Positions 16,404-24,330 of a stretch of DNA of 58,829 bases are shown piece by piece. The stretch comes from a virus. Made by a program: the position numbers and the translations under genes. The stretch is taken from positions 1 to 58,829 of IMG/VR virus record IMGVR_UViG_3300026382_000018. One strand, 5' to 3'. Position 1 is the stretch's first letter. The number at the start of each line of letters is the position of its first letter. Below the pieces are notes generated by a model that was not told where the DNA came from, ran no database searches, and saw nothing but the letters and a program-made list of their open reading frames with translations.

Positions 16404-16447
16404 GGTTTGAGGTTCTGAGGTTATTATCAAGGTTTTGGATTGTGAAG
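16404..16447 (+). other. Leader segment with antisense matches to the AEP primase gene
   Basis: Bases 16404-16422 (GGTTTGAGGTTCTGAGGTT) are identical to 13009-13027, and 16432-16447 (GTTTTGGATTGTGAAG) are identical to 12930-12945. Both target stretches lie in the primase gene, which is read from the other strand. A rightward leader RNA would therefore be perfectly complementary to primase mRNA over 19 and 16 nt. The block order is swapped relative to the primase gene. Antisense control or a rearranged relic are both possible. Confidence 0.5.
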
Positions 16448-16477
16448 ATTTTAAAAAATTTAAAAGGAGGTTAAGTT

Positions 16478-17008
16478 ATGGCGAATGCTAAGATTTTAAG
16501 TTATTTGATTTATGATGGAGATGTAGTTTCTGTTGTATTTAGTAGGTATTCAGATTTGGAAAATGTTGTAAAAGTAGTTTCTGCTAATGTTAGTGATGAT
16601 GTGTTTTTAAAACTCGAAACAGATGAGGAAAGTGAAAAGAAACTTGAAAGTATAAATCTTAAAGGAGTTATTGGAATTTATACAGTTGAAACTAAAGGAA
16701 CTATTCAACTTTCTTCAGATTATAAGGTGATAGTTAACTTCAAAAACAAATTTAAAGTTGAAATTCCGTTTCAAGGAAGAAATTACTTTTTGAAAGCTTG
16801 TAATGAATTTGAAAACATCTTAAAGGAAGGAAAAACAAGATTCATTTTTTATCAAGGTAAGGATCTTCCAGCGTATTTGGATTTAACAAGTGTTAGATAT
16901 CTTAGATTTGTTAGACCAAAAAGAAAGAATCAGGACTTAGACCTTTCAGATTTGGATAAATACGAATTTGAGTTGCTTAAAAGTTTAATTGATGAGGAAG
17001 AGGTTTAA
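16478..17008 (+). CDS. Hypothetical protein (176 aa), first gene of the rightward operon
   Basis: I do not recognise this protein. It begins MANAKILSYLIYDGDVVSVVF, looks like a mixed alpha-beta fold, and ends in an acidic tail (LLKSLIDEEEV). AAAGGAGG precedes the ATG by 7 nt. It is the first gene after the rightward control element and is followed at once by the anaerobic ribonucleotide reductase genes, so a link with nucleotide metabolism is conceivable but not shown. Confidence 0.6.
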   Translation: MANAKILSYLIYDGDVVSVVFSRYSDLENVVKVVSANVSDDVFLKLETDEESEKKLESINLKGVIGIYTVETKGTIQLSSDYKVIVNFKNKFKVEIPFQGRNYFLKACNEFENILKEGKTRFIFYQGKDLPAYLDLTSVRYLRFVRPKRKNQDLDLSDLDKYEFELLKSLIDEEEV

Positions 17009-17009
17009 A

Positions 17010-17657
17010 ATGTCTACTTGTTTAATTGAGAATTATGTTATGACATTTAAGGATCATCCAGGTGAATATGCTATTGTTTTTTATACAAATCCACAACTTT
17101 GTAACCTCAATTGTTATAAATGTCATAATAAACTCAAATCTAAAAGTAAAAGTTTTAAGTTTATAAGTGAGAATGAGTTTAGAGATAAGCTCAGAAAAGC
17201 AAAGATGCTCGGTTCTTCCCTTGTTATTATTTGTGGAGGAGAACCAACTTTAGTTAACTTCAATGAATTAGTTAAAGTGTTGCAAATTATTAAAGAGTTT
17301 GGTTTTAAAGTTAGACTCGATAGTAATGGACAGAATTTGGAAGTTATAAAGAAATTAGTTTTAGAAAAATTAGTTGATGGTTTTGCAATTGATGTAAAAA
17401 TTCCTCTTTCAGTTTATAAAGAGCATTATTCTCTTATTTTGTTTTCGGAAGCAGGAAAGGAAGATAAAGTGAAGTTGTATCAAAAAAATTTGAAAGAAAC
17501 TTTGAGGTTTCTTTCTTGTTTCTCATTACCTTATACTTTACTTAGAACTGTTAAGTATCCATTGTTTGATAATGAAGATTTGTTTTTAATAAAACAGGAT
17601 ATTTTGAAGTTTAATCTTAAGCATTATATAAACGAATTTGTTGATTTGGAGGAATAG
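17010..17657 (+). CDS. nrdG: Anaerobic ribonucleotide reductase activase (radical SAM)
   Basis: The activase uses S-adenosylmethionine and a [4Fe-4S] cluster to form the glycyl radical on NrdD. The cluster motif CxxxCxxC is C31-NLN-C35-YK-C38, followed by HNK, and the SAM-binding GGE appears as ICGGEPTL. At 215 aa it fits the family. A longer in-frame start at 16989 would overlap the upstream gene. The ATG at 17010 follows the GAGGT site and directly precedes the conserved N-terminus. It is immediately followed by nrdD. Confidence 0.88.
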   Translation: MSTCLIENYVMTFKDHPGEYAIVFYTNPQLCNLNCYKCHNKLKSKSKSFKFISENEFRDKLRKAKMLGSSLVIICGGEPTLVNFNELVKVLQIIKEFGFKVRLDSNGQNLEVIKKLVLEKLVDGFAIDVKIPLSVYKEHYSLILFSEAGKEDKVKLYQKNLKETLRFLSCFSLPYTLLRTVKYPLFDNEDLFLIKQDILKFNLKHYINEFVDLEE

Positions 17658-17659
17658 GT

Positions 17660-19291
17660 ATGGAAGGTTATGTAAATCCTTATTTTCAAATTATTGAAAG
17701 TTATATAAAAGATGTAGATGAAATTTCAAGAAATAACGCAAACTTTGTAAAATCCTTAGCAACATTAGAAACATCAATAGTTGGAGCAGTATCTAAGGAC
17801 TACTTATTTGATGTAATTTATGAAGGTCTTCCAGTTAGACCTTTACATGACTATGGCTGGATATATCATCATCAAACATTTAAACTTTCTCCATATTGTA
17901 TAGGTTTATCTGCAAAAAGTATAGCATTTTATGGATTAAGAAGTAATGCTAAAAATGATAAGGTTGCTAAGTCACCAAAAAGATTAGATACATTGTTTAT
18001 GCAGTGTGCTAATCTGATATGCTTGGTATCTCAGGAAGTATCAGGTGCTACATCTTTAAACGACATATCAGTAGTAGCAGCTGGCTATTTGTATGTTGAA
18101 GAGGAAATTAACAAAACTAAGAAATATACCGATTATGAATTGAAGAATATCTGGCAGAATTTCCTTTACAACATTAACTTACCATTTAGAGCAGGTAATA
18201 GTCCTTTCTCAAACATTACGTTAGACTTTGGAAAACCTCCTTACAATCTGAAAGATGAACCAGTTATTTTTGCAGGAAAACCTTTAGACTTCACATATAA
18301 GGATATACCATCTGAATTTTATGACAGAATCAATAAAGCATTTATAGATGCAATGGATGAAGGAGATGGATTAGGAAATCCATTTACATTTCCTCTTATC
18401 ACTGTCAATGTAGATGAAGAATTTGATTATGACAATCCGGTTTGGAAATACTTCTTGCAAAAAGTACAAAAGTTCGGAGGATTTTACATTCAAAACTACT
18501 ATCAAAAACCGTTCATTGATACTCCTTATAAAGAGAAGAATCCGTATATTAAACCATTAGATAAAGGGACTATTTATAGTAACTGTTGCCGGATGATGTT
18601 TTCTACTTCTCTTATAAACGCTTTGGGAATATCAGATAATCAAACTTCTAAGAATGGAATTGAAGAAACTCTTGACTCCACTAAAGTTGGCTCACATGTT
18701 TTTGGTGCAATGTCAGGAGTAGGAGGAATAGGAGTAATCAATATAAATTTAGCAAGACTCATTTGGCTATCTGGTGGAAGTACTAGAGACTTATTTAAAG
18801 CTTTAGATTATTTATTCGAAGTAGCACAAAAAGCATTGCAAAGAAAAAGAGAGTGGATTAGAAAACATTACACAGATCTTTACCCATATCTTTCTTTCTA
18901 TCAACCATCTGATAAAACACTTTACAACATCTTCTCAGTAGTGGGAGTACATGAAGGTTTACAAGCATATTACAAAGGTGGAATTTACAATCCAAAAGGA
19001 AGAGAAATTGCTCATAAAATAGCACAATGGATTGCTAAGAAAATTGAGCACATGATGAATAGAGACAAAGTACTTTGCAATTTAGAATATGCGCCATCGG
19101 AAAATGCTGCACCTAGAATGGCAAAGTATGATTTAATTTTTGCAAATGAGTTAGCAAGAGCTATTGAAAAAGGAGAAGATCCTATTACTAAACTTTCTGA
19201 TACATTTCTCAAAGATGATTTTATTAGAGAATGGACAAAACAAATGTTAAATAAACATAGCGAAAAACTATTTAAAAGAATAGGAGGTTAA
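17660..19291 (+). CDS. nrdD: Anaerobic ribonucleoside-triphosphate reductase, catalytic part (split NrdD)
   Basis: This 543-residue protein holds the ten-stranded barrel of class III ribonucleotide reductase. Active-site cysteines are visible at Cys80 (SPYCIGLS) and Cys309/Cys310 (YSNCCRMMFS), and other conserved segments include RAGNSPFSNITLDFG, NGIEETLDSTKVGSHVFGAM and the late NLEYAPSENAAPRMA. The protein stops before the zinc and glycyl-radical domain, which is encoded by the next gene. The stop at 19289-19291 is only 2 nt from the next ATG. The combined length (712 aa) equals a full-length NrdD. Confidence 0.88.
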   Translation: MEGYVNPYFQIIESYIKDVDEISRNNANFVKSLATLETSIVGAVSKDYLFDVIYEGLPVRPLHDYGWIYHHQTFKLSPYCIGLSAKSIAFYGLRSNAKNDKVAKSPKRLDTLFMQCANLICLVSQEVSGATSLNDISVVAAGYLYVEEEINKTKKYTDYELKNIWQNFLYNINLPFRAGNSPFSNITLDFGKPPYNLKDEPVIFAGKPLDFTYKDIPSEFYDRINKAFIDAMDEGDGLGNPFTFPLITVNVDEEFDYDNPVWKYFLQKVQKFGGFYIQNYYQKPFIDTPYKEKNPYIKPLDKGTIYSNCCRMMFSTSLINALGISDNQTSKNGIEETLDSTKVGSHVFGAMSGVGGIGVININLARLIWLSGGSTRDLFKALDYLFEVAQKALQRKREWIRKHYTDLYPYLSFYQPSDKTLYNIFSVVGVHEGLQAYYKGGIYNPKGREIAHKIAQWIAKKIEHMMNRDKVLCNLEYAPSENAAPRMAKYDLIFANELARAIEKGEDPITKLSDTFLKDDFIREWTKQMLNKHSEKLFKRIGG

Positions 19292-19293
19292 AA

Positions 19294-19803
19294 ATGGAAA
19301 GACTTGTTCCAACTTATCGACCATCTGGAAACATTAAAAGTATGAAAGTTTATTTGTCATCTGGATTTCAACCACCAAATGATTATGATGACTTGTTAGA
19401 TGCATTAGATGTTACTGCTGAATTTCAATCATACGCTTCTGGTGGTGCTATTTTGCATGTATGGCTTTCAGAAGAGTTAAATAATGAAGAGCTTGAAAAA
19501 TTTATAAGAAGTATTGCCGAAAATTTGCCAGTTGTTTACTTTACTGTTACTCCATATCTTACAGTTTGTAATCAATGTGGTTATAAACAGGTTGGTAGAA
19601 TTCATAAATGTCCCAAATGCGGAAGTAATGATGTAACTCAATATTCTAGACCTATTGGATATTTCAGACCTGTAGAAAGACAATATGATTCTGATGAAAA
19701 TGCTTGTTATAAATTTTGGCTTGATGCAAAAATTGAAGAATATAAAAATAGACTTGATGTGACAAAAGAAATGATAGATGAGGTAATAAATAATTTTGGG
19801 TAG
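19294..19803 (+). CDS. Glycyl-radical and zinc domain of NrdD, encoded as a separate protein
   Basis: This 169-residue protein corresponds to the C-terminus of NrdD. It has the four-cysteine zinc site (C92-x2-C95 and C106-x2-C109) followed by the glycyl-radical loop R119-PIG122-YFRPV. The first 90 residues match the last helical/beta part of the large subunit. It has its own AGGAGG site and ATG, so it is a designed split rather than a chance frameshift. NrdG would have to act on this small protein in complex with the 543-residue partner. The extension after the radical loop (about 45 aa) is unusually long. Confidence 0.82.
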   Translation: MERLVPTYRPSGNIKSMKVYLSSGFQPPNDYDDLLDALDVTAEFQSYASGGAILHVWLSEELNNEELEKFIRSIAENLPVVYFTVTPYLTVCNQCGYKQVGRIHKCPKCGSNDVTQYSRPIGYFRPVERQYDSDENACYKFWLDAKIEEYKNRLDVTKEMIDEVINNFG

Positions 19804-19830
19804 TGAGTAAGTCCTCACTACCCATATTTT
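19798..19830 (+). terminator. Hairpin terminator after the ribonucleotide reductase genes
   Basis: A perfect 10-bp stem (GGGTAGTGAG / CTCACTACCC) with a 6-nt loop spans 19798-19823. It is followed by ATATTTTG, a weak T-tract. It overlaps the last codons of the preceding gene and probably reduces read-through. Confidence 0.7.
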
Positions 19831-19845
19831 GATGCGAGGAAAACA

Positions 19846-20367
19846 ATGGGAAGAAATAAATCGAAAAATAAAGGAAAAGCATTTGAGGAAAGAGTAGCTA
19901 AGATTTTTAGAGAGTGTTGGAATCTTTCAAAACATGAATGTCATAGAGCTCTTTCTTCAGGAACTTATCAAGTTGATTATTCAGATATAGTTTTTTCACC
20001 AGAAACAATAAAAAGACCTCATTTAGTTGTAGAGTGTAAAAAGAGAGCTCATCTTCCAGCAAATCAACTTTTATCATTTCCTAATGAACTTAAAGTTTGG
20101 ATAAATCAACTTGAAGAGTCGGTTCAAAAATATTTTAGTCATTTTCAAGTTTATCCACTTCCGTTAATTGTATTTGCAATTAACAATATGAAACCACTTG
20201 TAATAGTTGATAAAAGAGAACTTGAAAGAGTAAAAAACGAGCCAAGACTTAATTTAACTTTAGCAAAGTCAATAACTGAATTAGATTTTTACATCGTAAA
20301 TAAGAATTTTGTAGCTACTTGGCTTGAAGATTTTCTCAAGAGTTGTTTAATTCCAATTGAAATTTAA
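19846..20367 (+). CDS. Putative PD-(D/E)XK-type endonuclease / Holliday-junction resolvase-like protein
   Basis: The N-terminus suggests a nuclease of the restriction-endonuclease-like fold. An early glutamate helix (KAFEERVAKIF, E14/E15) is followed by GTYQVDYSDIVF (D44, D47) and LVVECKKRAH (E63-x-K65), giving an E-D-ExK layout. The family includes archaeal Hjc resolvases and phage recombination nucleases. Resolution of branched DNA before packaging would fit its place just upstream of the terminase genes. The C-terminal half is not recognised. Confidence 0.55.
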   Translation: MGRNKSKNKGKAFEERVAKIFRECWNLSKHECHRALSSGTYQVDYSDIVFSPETIKRPHLVVECKKRAHLPANQLLSFPNELKVWINQLEESVQKYFSHFQVYPLPLIVFAINNMKPLVIVDKRELERVKNEPRLNLTLAKSITELDFYIVNKNFVATWLEDFLKSCLIPIEI

Positions 20368-20423
20368 ATTTTGTGCAATTATATTAATTTAAAAGACCTA
20401 AGTTAAATAGGGAAAGTATATAA

Positions 20424-20484
20424 GTAGTCCATCTTACCCTCCTCACTCTCCTCCAAATTCGAGGCGGGAAATAACTCCCGCCTC
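20424..20484 (+). ncRNA. Candidate antisense small RNA against early-gene ribosome binding sites
   Basis: The segment 20424-20442 (GTAGTCCATCTTACCCTCC) is the exact complement of the ribosome binding site, start codon and next two codons of the AEP primase (14170-14188). Its bases 20430-20444 also match the helicase start region (2310-2324) over 15 nt. The adjoining 20442-20454 match the ribosome site at 5436-5448 over 13 nt. A rho-independent terminator ends the segment, and a TATATA box lies at 20417-20422. No promoter -35 box is clear, so transcription as a separate RNA is inferred; it could also be the 5' leader of a longer message or an inert relic. Confidence 0.35.
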
Positions 20485-20490
20485 ACCATT
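20461..20490 (+). terminator. Rho-independent terminator upstream of the terminase genes
   Basis: A GC-rich perfect 9-bp stem (GAGGCGGGA / TCCCGCCTC) with a 6-nt loop spans 20461-20484 and is followed by ACCATTTTAG. It is the strongest GC hairpin in this intergenic region and directly follows the antisense-like segment. Confidence 0.72.
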
Positions 20491-20510
20491 TTAGCTTAAA
20501 AGAGGATGAT

Positions 20511-20984
20511 ATGAGTAAAATTAAAACAGTATCGGAACTTGATAGGAAGCTAAAAGAGTTTAGAGATTACTTAGAAGGTTTTAAAAAATCCTATTCTATA
20601 GATCCAGATTTAGACTCACTTAAGCTAGAAGTTGCTTCATTTACTCGTTTGATGCTTAAAAAATACATGTCAAGACTTATTAAGCTTGGAGAACGCTTAG
20701 AACAACTTGAAGATGAGCTCTTATCTAACCAAGAGCTTGGTGATTTTATAGAAAAAGTTGAGTTTTATAATTCATTAATTCAATCATACAATATGATTTT
20801 TAATAACCTCAAATCACTTGTTCCAGTTTTGAAAGAGCTTTCAAAATTATCTAATTCAGTTGAGCTTAGAGTTGTAAATACTGAGGAAGATAGTTCAATA
20901 CTTGAAGAACTTGAACTTAATAAAGAGACAAGGGAAACACTAAAGCAGATTTTAGACTCAGTGATGCAATATGTTGAGGTTTAA
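20511..20984 (+). CDS. Probable terminase small subunit
   Basis: This 157-residue, mostly helical, acidic coiled-coil protein directly precedes the large terminase subunit. Position and size fit a T4 gp16-like small subunit, which forms a ring that recognises DNA and stimulates the motor. Long heptad-rich stretches are visible (KLGERLEQLEDELL, NNLKSLVPVLKELSKLS). No helix-turn-helix is evident. The call rests mainly on gene order. Confidence 0.5.
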   Translation: MSKIKTVSELDRKLKEFRDYLEGFKKSYSIDPDLDSLKLEVASFTRLMLKKYMSRLIKLGERLEQLEDELLSNQELGDFIEKVEFYNSLIQSYNMIFNNLKSLVPVLKELSKLSNSVELRVVNTEEDSSILEELELNKETRETLKQILDSVMQYVEV

Positions 20985-20987
20985 GAT

Positions 20988-22856
20988 GTGTTAGACTTAT
21001 TTAAAGAAAAGCTCAAAACTCTTCCAGAAAAAGAGAAACAAGTATTAAAAAAGCTAATTGAAAAGTTCCAAAGTGATCCAAAAGTTTTGTTTCAAATATA
21101 TGCAGAACTTGAAGGTTATAAAGAAGTACCTGTTGATATAATAACATTTATCGAGCATCCAAAATATTTAGGAGCTAATCTTAAAGGTAGAATATATCCA
21201 GTATGGCGTAAAGCGTTAAGACAAGTATTTCCAAATCCTTTTTATTCACCTTATTATGAAGTAATACTTAAAGGTGCAATTGGTATTGGAAAAACTACTA
21301 TTGCAAGAATTATTGTTTTGTATGATTTATATAGACTTTTGCTTCTCGAAAATCCTCACAAAAAATTTAACTTGATTCCAACTGATAGGATAGTAATAGC
21401 TCTTTTTAACGCGACTCTTGGACTTGCTGATCAGGTTTTATATGAACCATTTAAGAATTTGATAGCAAACTCAGAATTTTTTCAAGAACATCTTGATCCA
21501 GAAAATAAGAAAACTTCAGAAATCAGATTTGTTAATAACATTGGTATCGTTGCTGGTTCTCGTTTTACTCACACACTTGGTATGGCAGTATTTGGTGGTT
21601 TACTTGATGAAGCTAATTTTGATGTAATATCAAATCAAGCTCAGGAAAGTTATAATGCTCTTTTGAGACGTATGGAGTCAAGATTTGCTCAAGCTGGCGG
21701 TAAGCTTCCTGGACATCTTTGTTTAGTTTCATCTGAGAAGTCTCCAACTGATTTTGTTTCTCAGCACGCAGAGAAAGTAAAGAATAAAAAAGGAGTAATA
21801 GTTTTTCAATATCCGATATGGGAAGTTAAGAAACATCTTGGTATATATTCAGGTAAGACTTTTAAAGTTTTTATTGGAGACGAAACGACAGATCCATTCA
21901 TTATAGAAGATGAATCACAACTTAAGTATATAGACGAATCAAGAGTAATAGAAGTTCCAATAGAGTTAAAAGATAAATTTGAACTTGATCTTCATAATGC
22001 AATAAGGGATTTAGCAGGGTATGCTGTAGGTTCAACATTTAGACTCTTTAAGTCTAAAAACATTCTTATAAAGCAAGCAGTAGTAACAAATCCAGTAAAA
22101 CAAGAAATAGTTCGTTTATCATTTAACGATAAATCAGATGTTCTTATCAACTATTTTAATGTTGATTATCTCAGAAATCCACTTCATAAGACCTCACCAA
22201 GAGTAATGCATATTGACCTTTCTATAACAGGTGATAGAACAGGTATAGCGTGTGGATACATAAAAGGATATAAGGAAGTAAAAAGAGTTGATCCAATAAC
22301 TCTTGAAACTCATGTATTTTCAGAACCAGAAATTGTTATTGATTTTGTAGTTTATTTAGAACCTCTTCCAGGTGAAAGAATTCCGTTTTATAAAATAAGA
22401 CAGTTTATACTTGACTTATCTAAACTTAATTATCCACTTGTAATGATAACTACTGATGGTTTTCAATCTGAAGATATGAGACAACAACTTACTCAAATGG
22501 GATATAAAACTGCTTTGCTTTCAGTTGACAAAACTAAAGATCCATATCTCTCATTTAGAGATGCAATATACGAAGAAAGAGTATGGATACCAAAACATAA
22601 TCTTCTTATAAAAGAGCTTTTATATGTAGAAGATGTTGGAAAGAAAATCGATCATCCTCACGAGTTTCCAGACGGAACGAAAGGAAGTAAAGATGGTGCA
22701 GATGCAGTAGTTGGTGTGTATTGGAACTTAATGACTAATAAGGATCTTATTAAGCAATTAGCATTCTATAAAATTCATAATGTTGAGTCAAAGGAAGAAG
22801 AAAAAGAAAGAACTTTAGCAAAGCTTTTCTGGGGACATTCTGAGTACGATTTATAG
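20988..22856 (+). CDS. Terminase large subunit
   Basis: This is the DNA-packaging motor. The ATPase domain has Walker A GAIGIGKTT (96-104) and Walker B VFGGLLDE (201-208). The nuclease domain shows MHIDLSITGDRTG (first acidic residue), MITTDGFQSEDM and GSKDGADAVVG (last acidic residue), typical of RNase-H-fold terminases. Its length of 622 aa is usual for myoviruses. The start codon is GTG at 20988; an ATG two bases earlier is out of frame and runs into a stop. The gene is tightly coupled to the small-subunit gene. Confidence 0.92.
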   Translation: MLDLFKEKLKTLPEKEKQVLKKLIEKFQSDPKVLFQIYAELEGYKEVPVDIITFIEHPKYLGANLKGRIYPVWRKALRQVFPNPFYSPYYEVILKGAIGIGKTTIARIIVLYDLYRLLLLENPHKKFNLIPTDRIVIALFNATLGLADQVLYEPFKNLIANSEFFQEHLDPENKKTSEIRFVNNIGIVAGSRFTHTLGMAVFGGLLDEANFDVISNQAQESYNALLRRMESRFAQAGGKLPGHLCLVSSEKSPTDFVSQHAEKVKNKKGVIVFQYPIWEVKKHLGIYSGKTFKVFIGDETTDPFIIEDESQLKYIDESRVIEVPIELKDKFELDLHNAIRDLAGYAVGSTFRLFKSKNILIKQAVVTNPVKQEIVRLSFNDKSDVLINYFNVDYLRNPLHKTSPRVMHIDLSITGDRTGIACGYIKGYKEVKRVDPITLETHVFSEPEIVIDFVVYLEPLPGERIPFYKIRQFILDLSKLNYPLVMITTDGFQSEDMRQQLTQMGYKTALLSVDKTKDPYLSFRDAIYEERVWIPKHNLLIKELLYVEDVGKKIDHPHEFPDGTKGSKDGADAVVGVYWNLMTNKDLIKQLAFYKIHNVESKEEEKERTLAKLFWGHSEYDL

Positions 22857-22869
22857 GAAGGTTCTAGTG

Positions 22870-24330
22870 ATGAGTTTAATAGGAAAAATCCTTTCTGGTT
22901 TAGGGATAAACATTTTTCAAAATCAAGTTTTACATCAACCTGAAGAAGCTAAAACTTTAAAAGTTAAAAATGACTTTAATTTCAGAGAATTAAACGAGCT
23001 TTTATCAACTTATTTTCAGATAAATAGAAATTACACTCAGTATTACAAAGAAATTTCAAGGATAAAAGAAATATATATTGCAGAAATAATTTTAGAGCAG
23101 TTAGCTTTTGATGTTTTAACTCCTGACATTTCCTCACAAAACATTATTGAAATTGTTCCTAATATAGATAACAAAGAGCTTAAAGATGCGTTAAAAGAAT
23201 TTGAAGAAATTCATAATATAGATCAGCTTGTTTCTGATATCATACAAGACCTCATAGCGTTTGGAAGTTATCCTTTACGTTTAGTTATTGAAGAAGGAAA
23301 AGGGATAGTTGAGATAATAGATGATTTAGAACCTTATGAAGTTATTCCTTTTTATAGAAATCAAGAGCTTGAGTTTTATTTAAGACTTGATGAATACGGA
23401 AATCCAGAAATACATTCTCCTCATGAATTTGTAGTGTTTTTAATTGATGCAAAGAGAATTAAACTAAAACTTGACAAGCGTTATCTATATTACATAGAAC
23501 AAAAGAAAGGAAAACAATTTCCACGTTACATAAAAGTTGGCTCTCCTCTCTTTTCTCCAGGAGTTATCAAAAAGATAAAAGAACTTGATTTATTAGAAAA
23601 GCTTATTCCAGCTTCAAAGATAAATACTTTGTCAAAAGGTAATGTAGTTGGAGTGTATGTTCCTCCTTCTATGTCTCCTGAGGAAGCTTTAGAATTTGCT
23701 AAAAAGATTGAAAGAAAACTTAATGCACTTGGAATAGGAATAAATAAAGACTTAGACCAGCTTTCTATAACTGATATTCTAAAAGGTGCAGGTCGTATTA
23801 AAGTAATTCCTGTTACAAATGAAAAAGGACAGGTTGTTAAAATAGATTATAAACCTGAAGAGCCATCTGATTTACTTGATGTAATTCAAAACCTCAGAGA
23901 AGTTATTTTGACATCTATAGGTATTCCTCCGGAACTTATTTTTAATACAGGAAATTCAACGAAAGGGGAAATTCTTAAAAGATACTCAAGATATCTGAGA
24001 AAGTTAAAATATATTCAAAAGGCGATAGTAAATGGTTTAAAAGAGCTTGTTTTAATTCATCTTGTTAATAAAGGTTTATCAGTAACTCCTAAAGATTTTT
24101 CAGTTAGATTTACTAATACACTTGTTAATGTTGATGATTTAGATAAGCTTGAGTTTCAACAAGCTACTACTCAAATACTTACAGATATAAAACGTTTTGT
24201 AGATGAGCTAAAACAAGACGAGGAACTTTCTCAATATGTTAATAACGAAGGTTTTGTTGAATACCTAAATAATGAGCTTACAAAAGTAAATTTAGATAAA
24301 CTTATTCAACTTCCAGGAGAGGAAAAATGA
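22870..24330 (+). CDS. Portal protein
   Basis: This 486-residue protein follows the large terminase and fits a dodecameric portal. The wing/stem region contains the DEYGNPEIHSPHEF segment, and a conserved block before the C-terminal helix reads ILTSIGIPPELIFNTG, a portal-like gating-loop context. The ATG at 22870 lies 8 nt after AGGAAGG; a GTG one codon upstream is possible. The last 4 bp overlap the next gene (ATGA). Confidence 0.8.
   Translation: MSLIGKILSGLGINIFQNQVLHQPEEAKTLKVKNDFNFRELNELLSTYFQINRNYTQYYKEISRIKEIYIAEIILEQLAFDVLTPDISSQNIIEIVPNIDNKELKDALKEFEEIHNIDQLVSDIIQDLIAFGSYPLRLVIEEGKGIVEIIDDLEPYEVIPFYRNQELEFYLRLDEYGNPEIHSPHEFVVFLIDAKRIKLKLDKRYLYYIEQKKGKQFPRYIKVGSPLFSPGVIKKIKELDLLEKLIPASKINTLSKGNVVGVYVPPSMSPEEALEFAKKIERKLNALGIGINKDLDQLSITDILKGAGRIKVIPVTNEKGQVVKIDYKPEEPSDLLDVIQNLREVILTSIGIPPELIFNTGNSTKGEILKRYSRYLRKLKYIQKAIVNGLKELVLIHLVNKGLSVTPKDFSVRFTNTLVNVDDLDKLEFQQATTQILTDIKRFVDELKQDEELSQYVNNEGFVEYLNNELTKVNLDKLIQLPGEEK

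Larger units (their letters stand above)
15503..16477. other. Divergent non-coding control region, candidate replication origin
   Basis: This is the only gene-free stretch above 300 bp, and it lies where leftward and rightward genes diverge. It holds outward-facing copies of the CCTGAATTTT two-box element at both edges, three ~47-bp direct repeats, and several short palindromes. These include GGTAT-TCAG-ATACC near 15761, AAACTCACTGAGTTT near 15820 and ATCAGATACATCTGAT near 16025. Sites with CGTTACG or CGTAACG occur at about 15914 and 15973. Repeats plus AT-richness suggest an origin or a multi-site operator; neither is proven. Confidence 0.55.

Noticed and set aside
15503-16477. Possible CRISPR array or coding gene in the divergent region
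   Set aside because: The repeats are irregularly spaced and imperfect, and no frame of useful length with a ribosome site exists.
19477-19882. Minus-strand frames over the glycyl-radical gene
   Set aside because: They cross a clearly coding gene with zinc and radical motifs and lack ribosome sites.
20391-20416. ACCTAAGTT motif shared with 16311-16320 as a promoter class
   Set aside because: Only two copies with different distance to the next feature were seen, so chance cannot be excluded.
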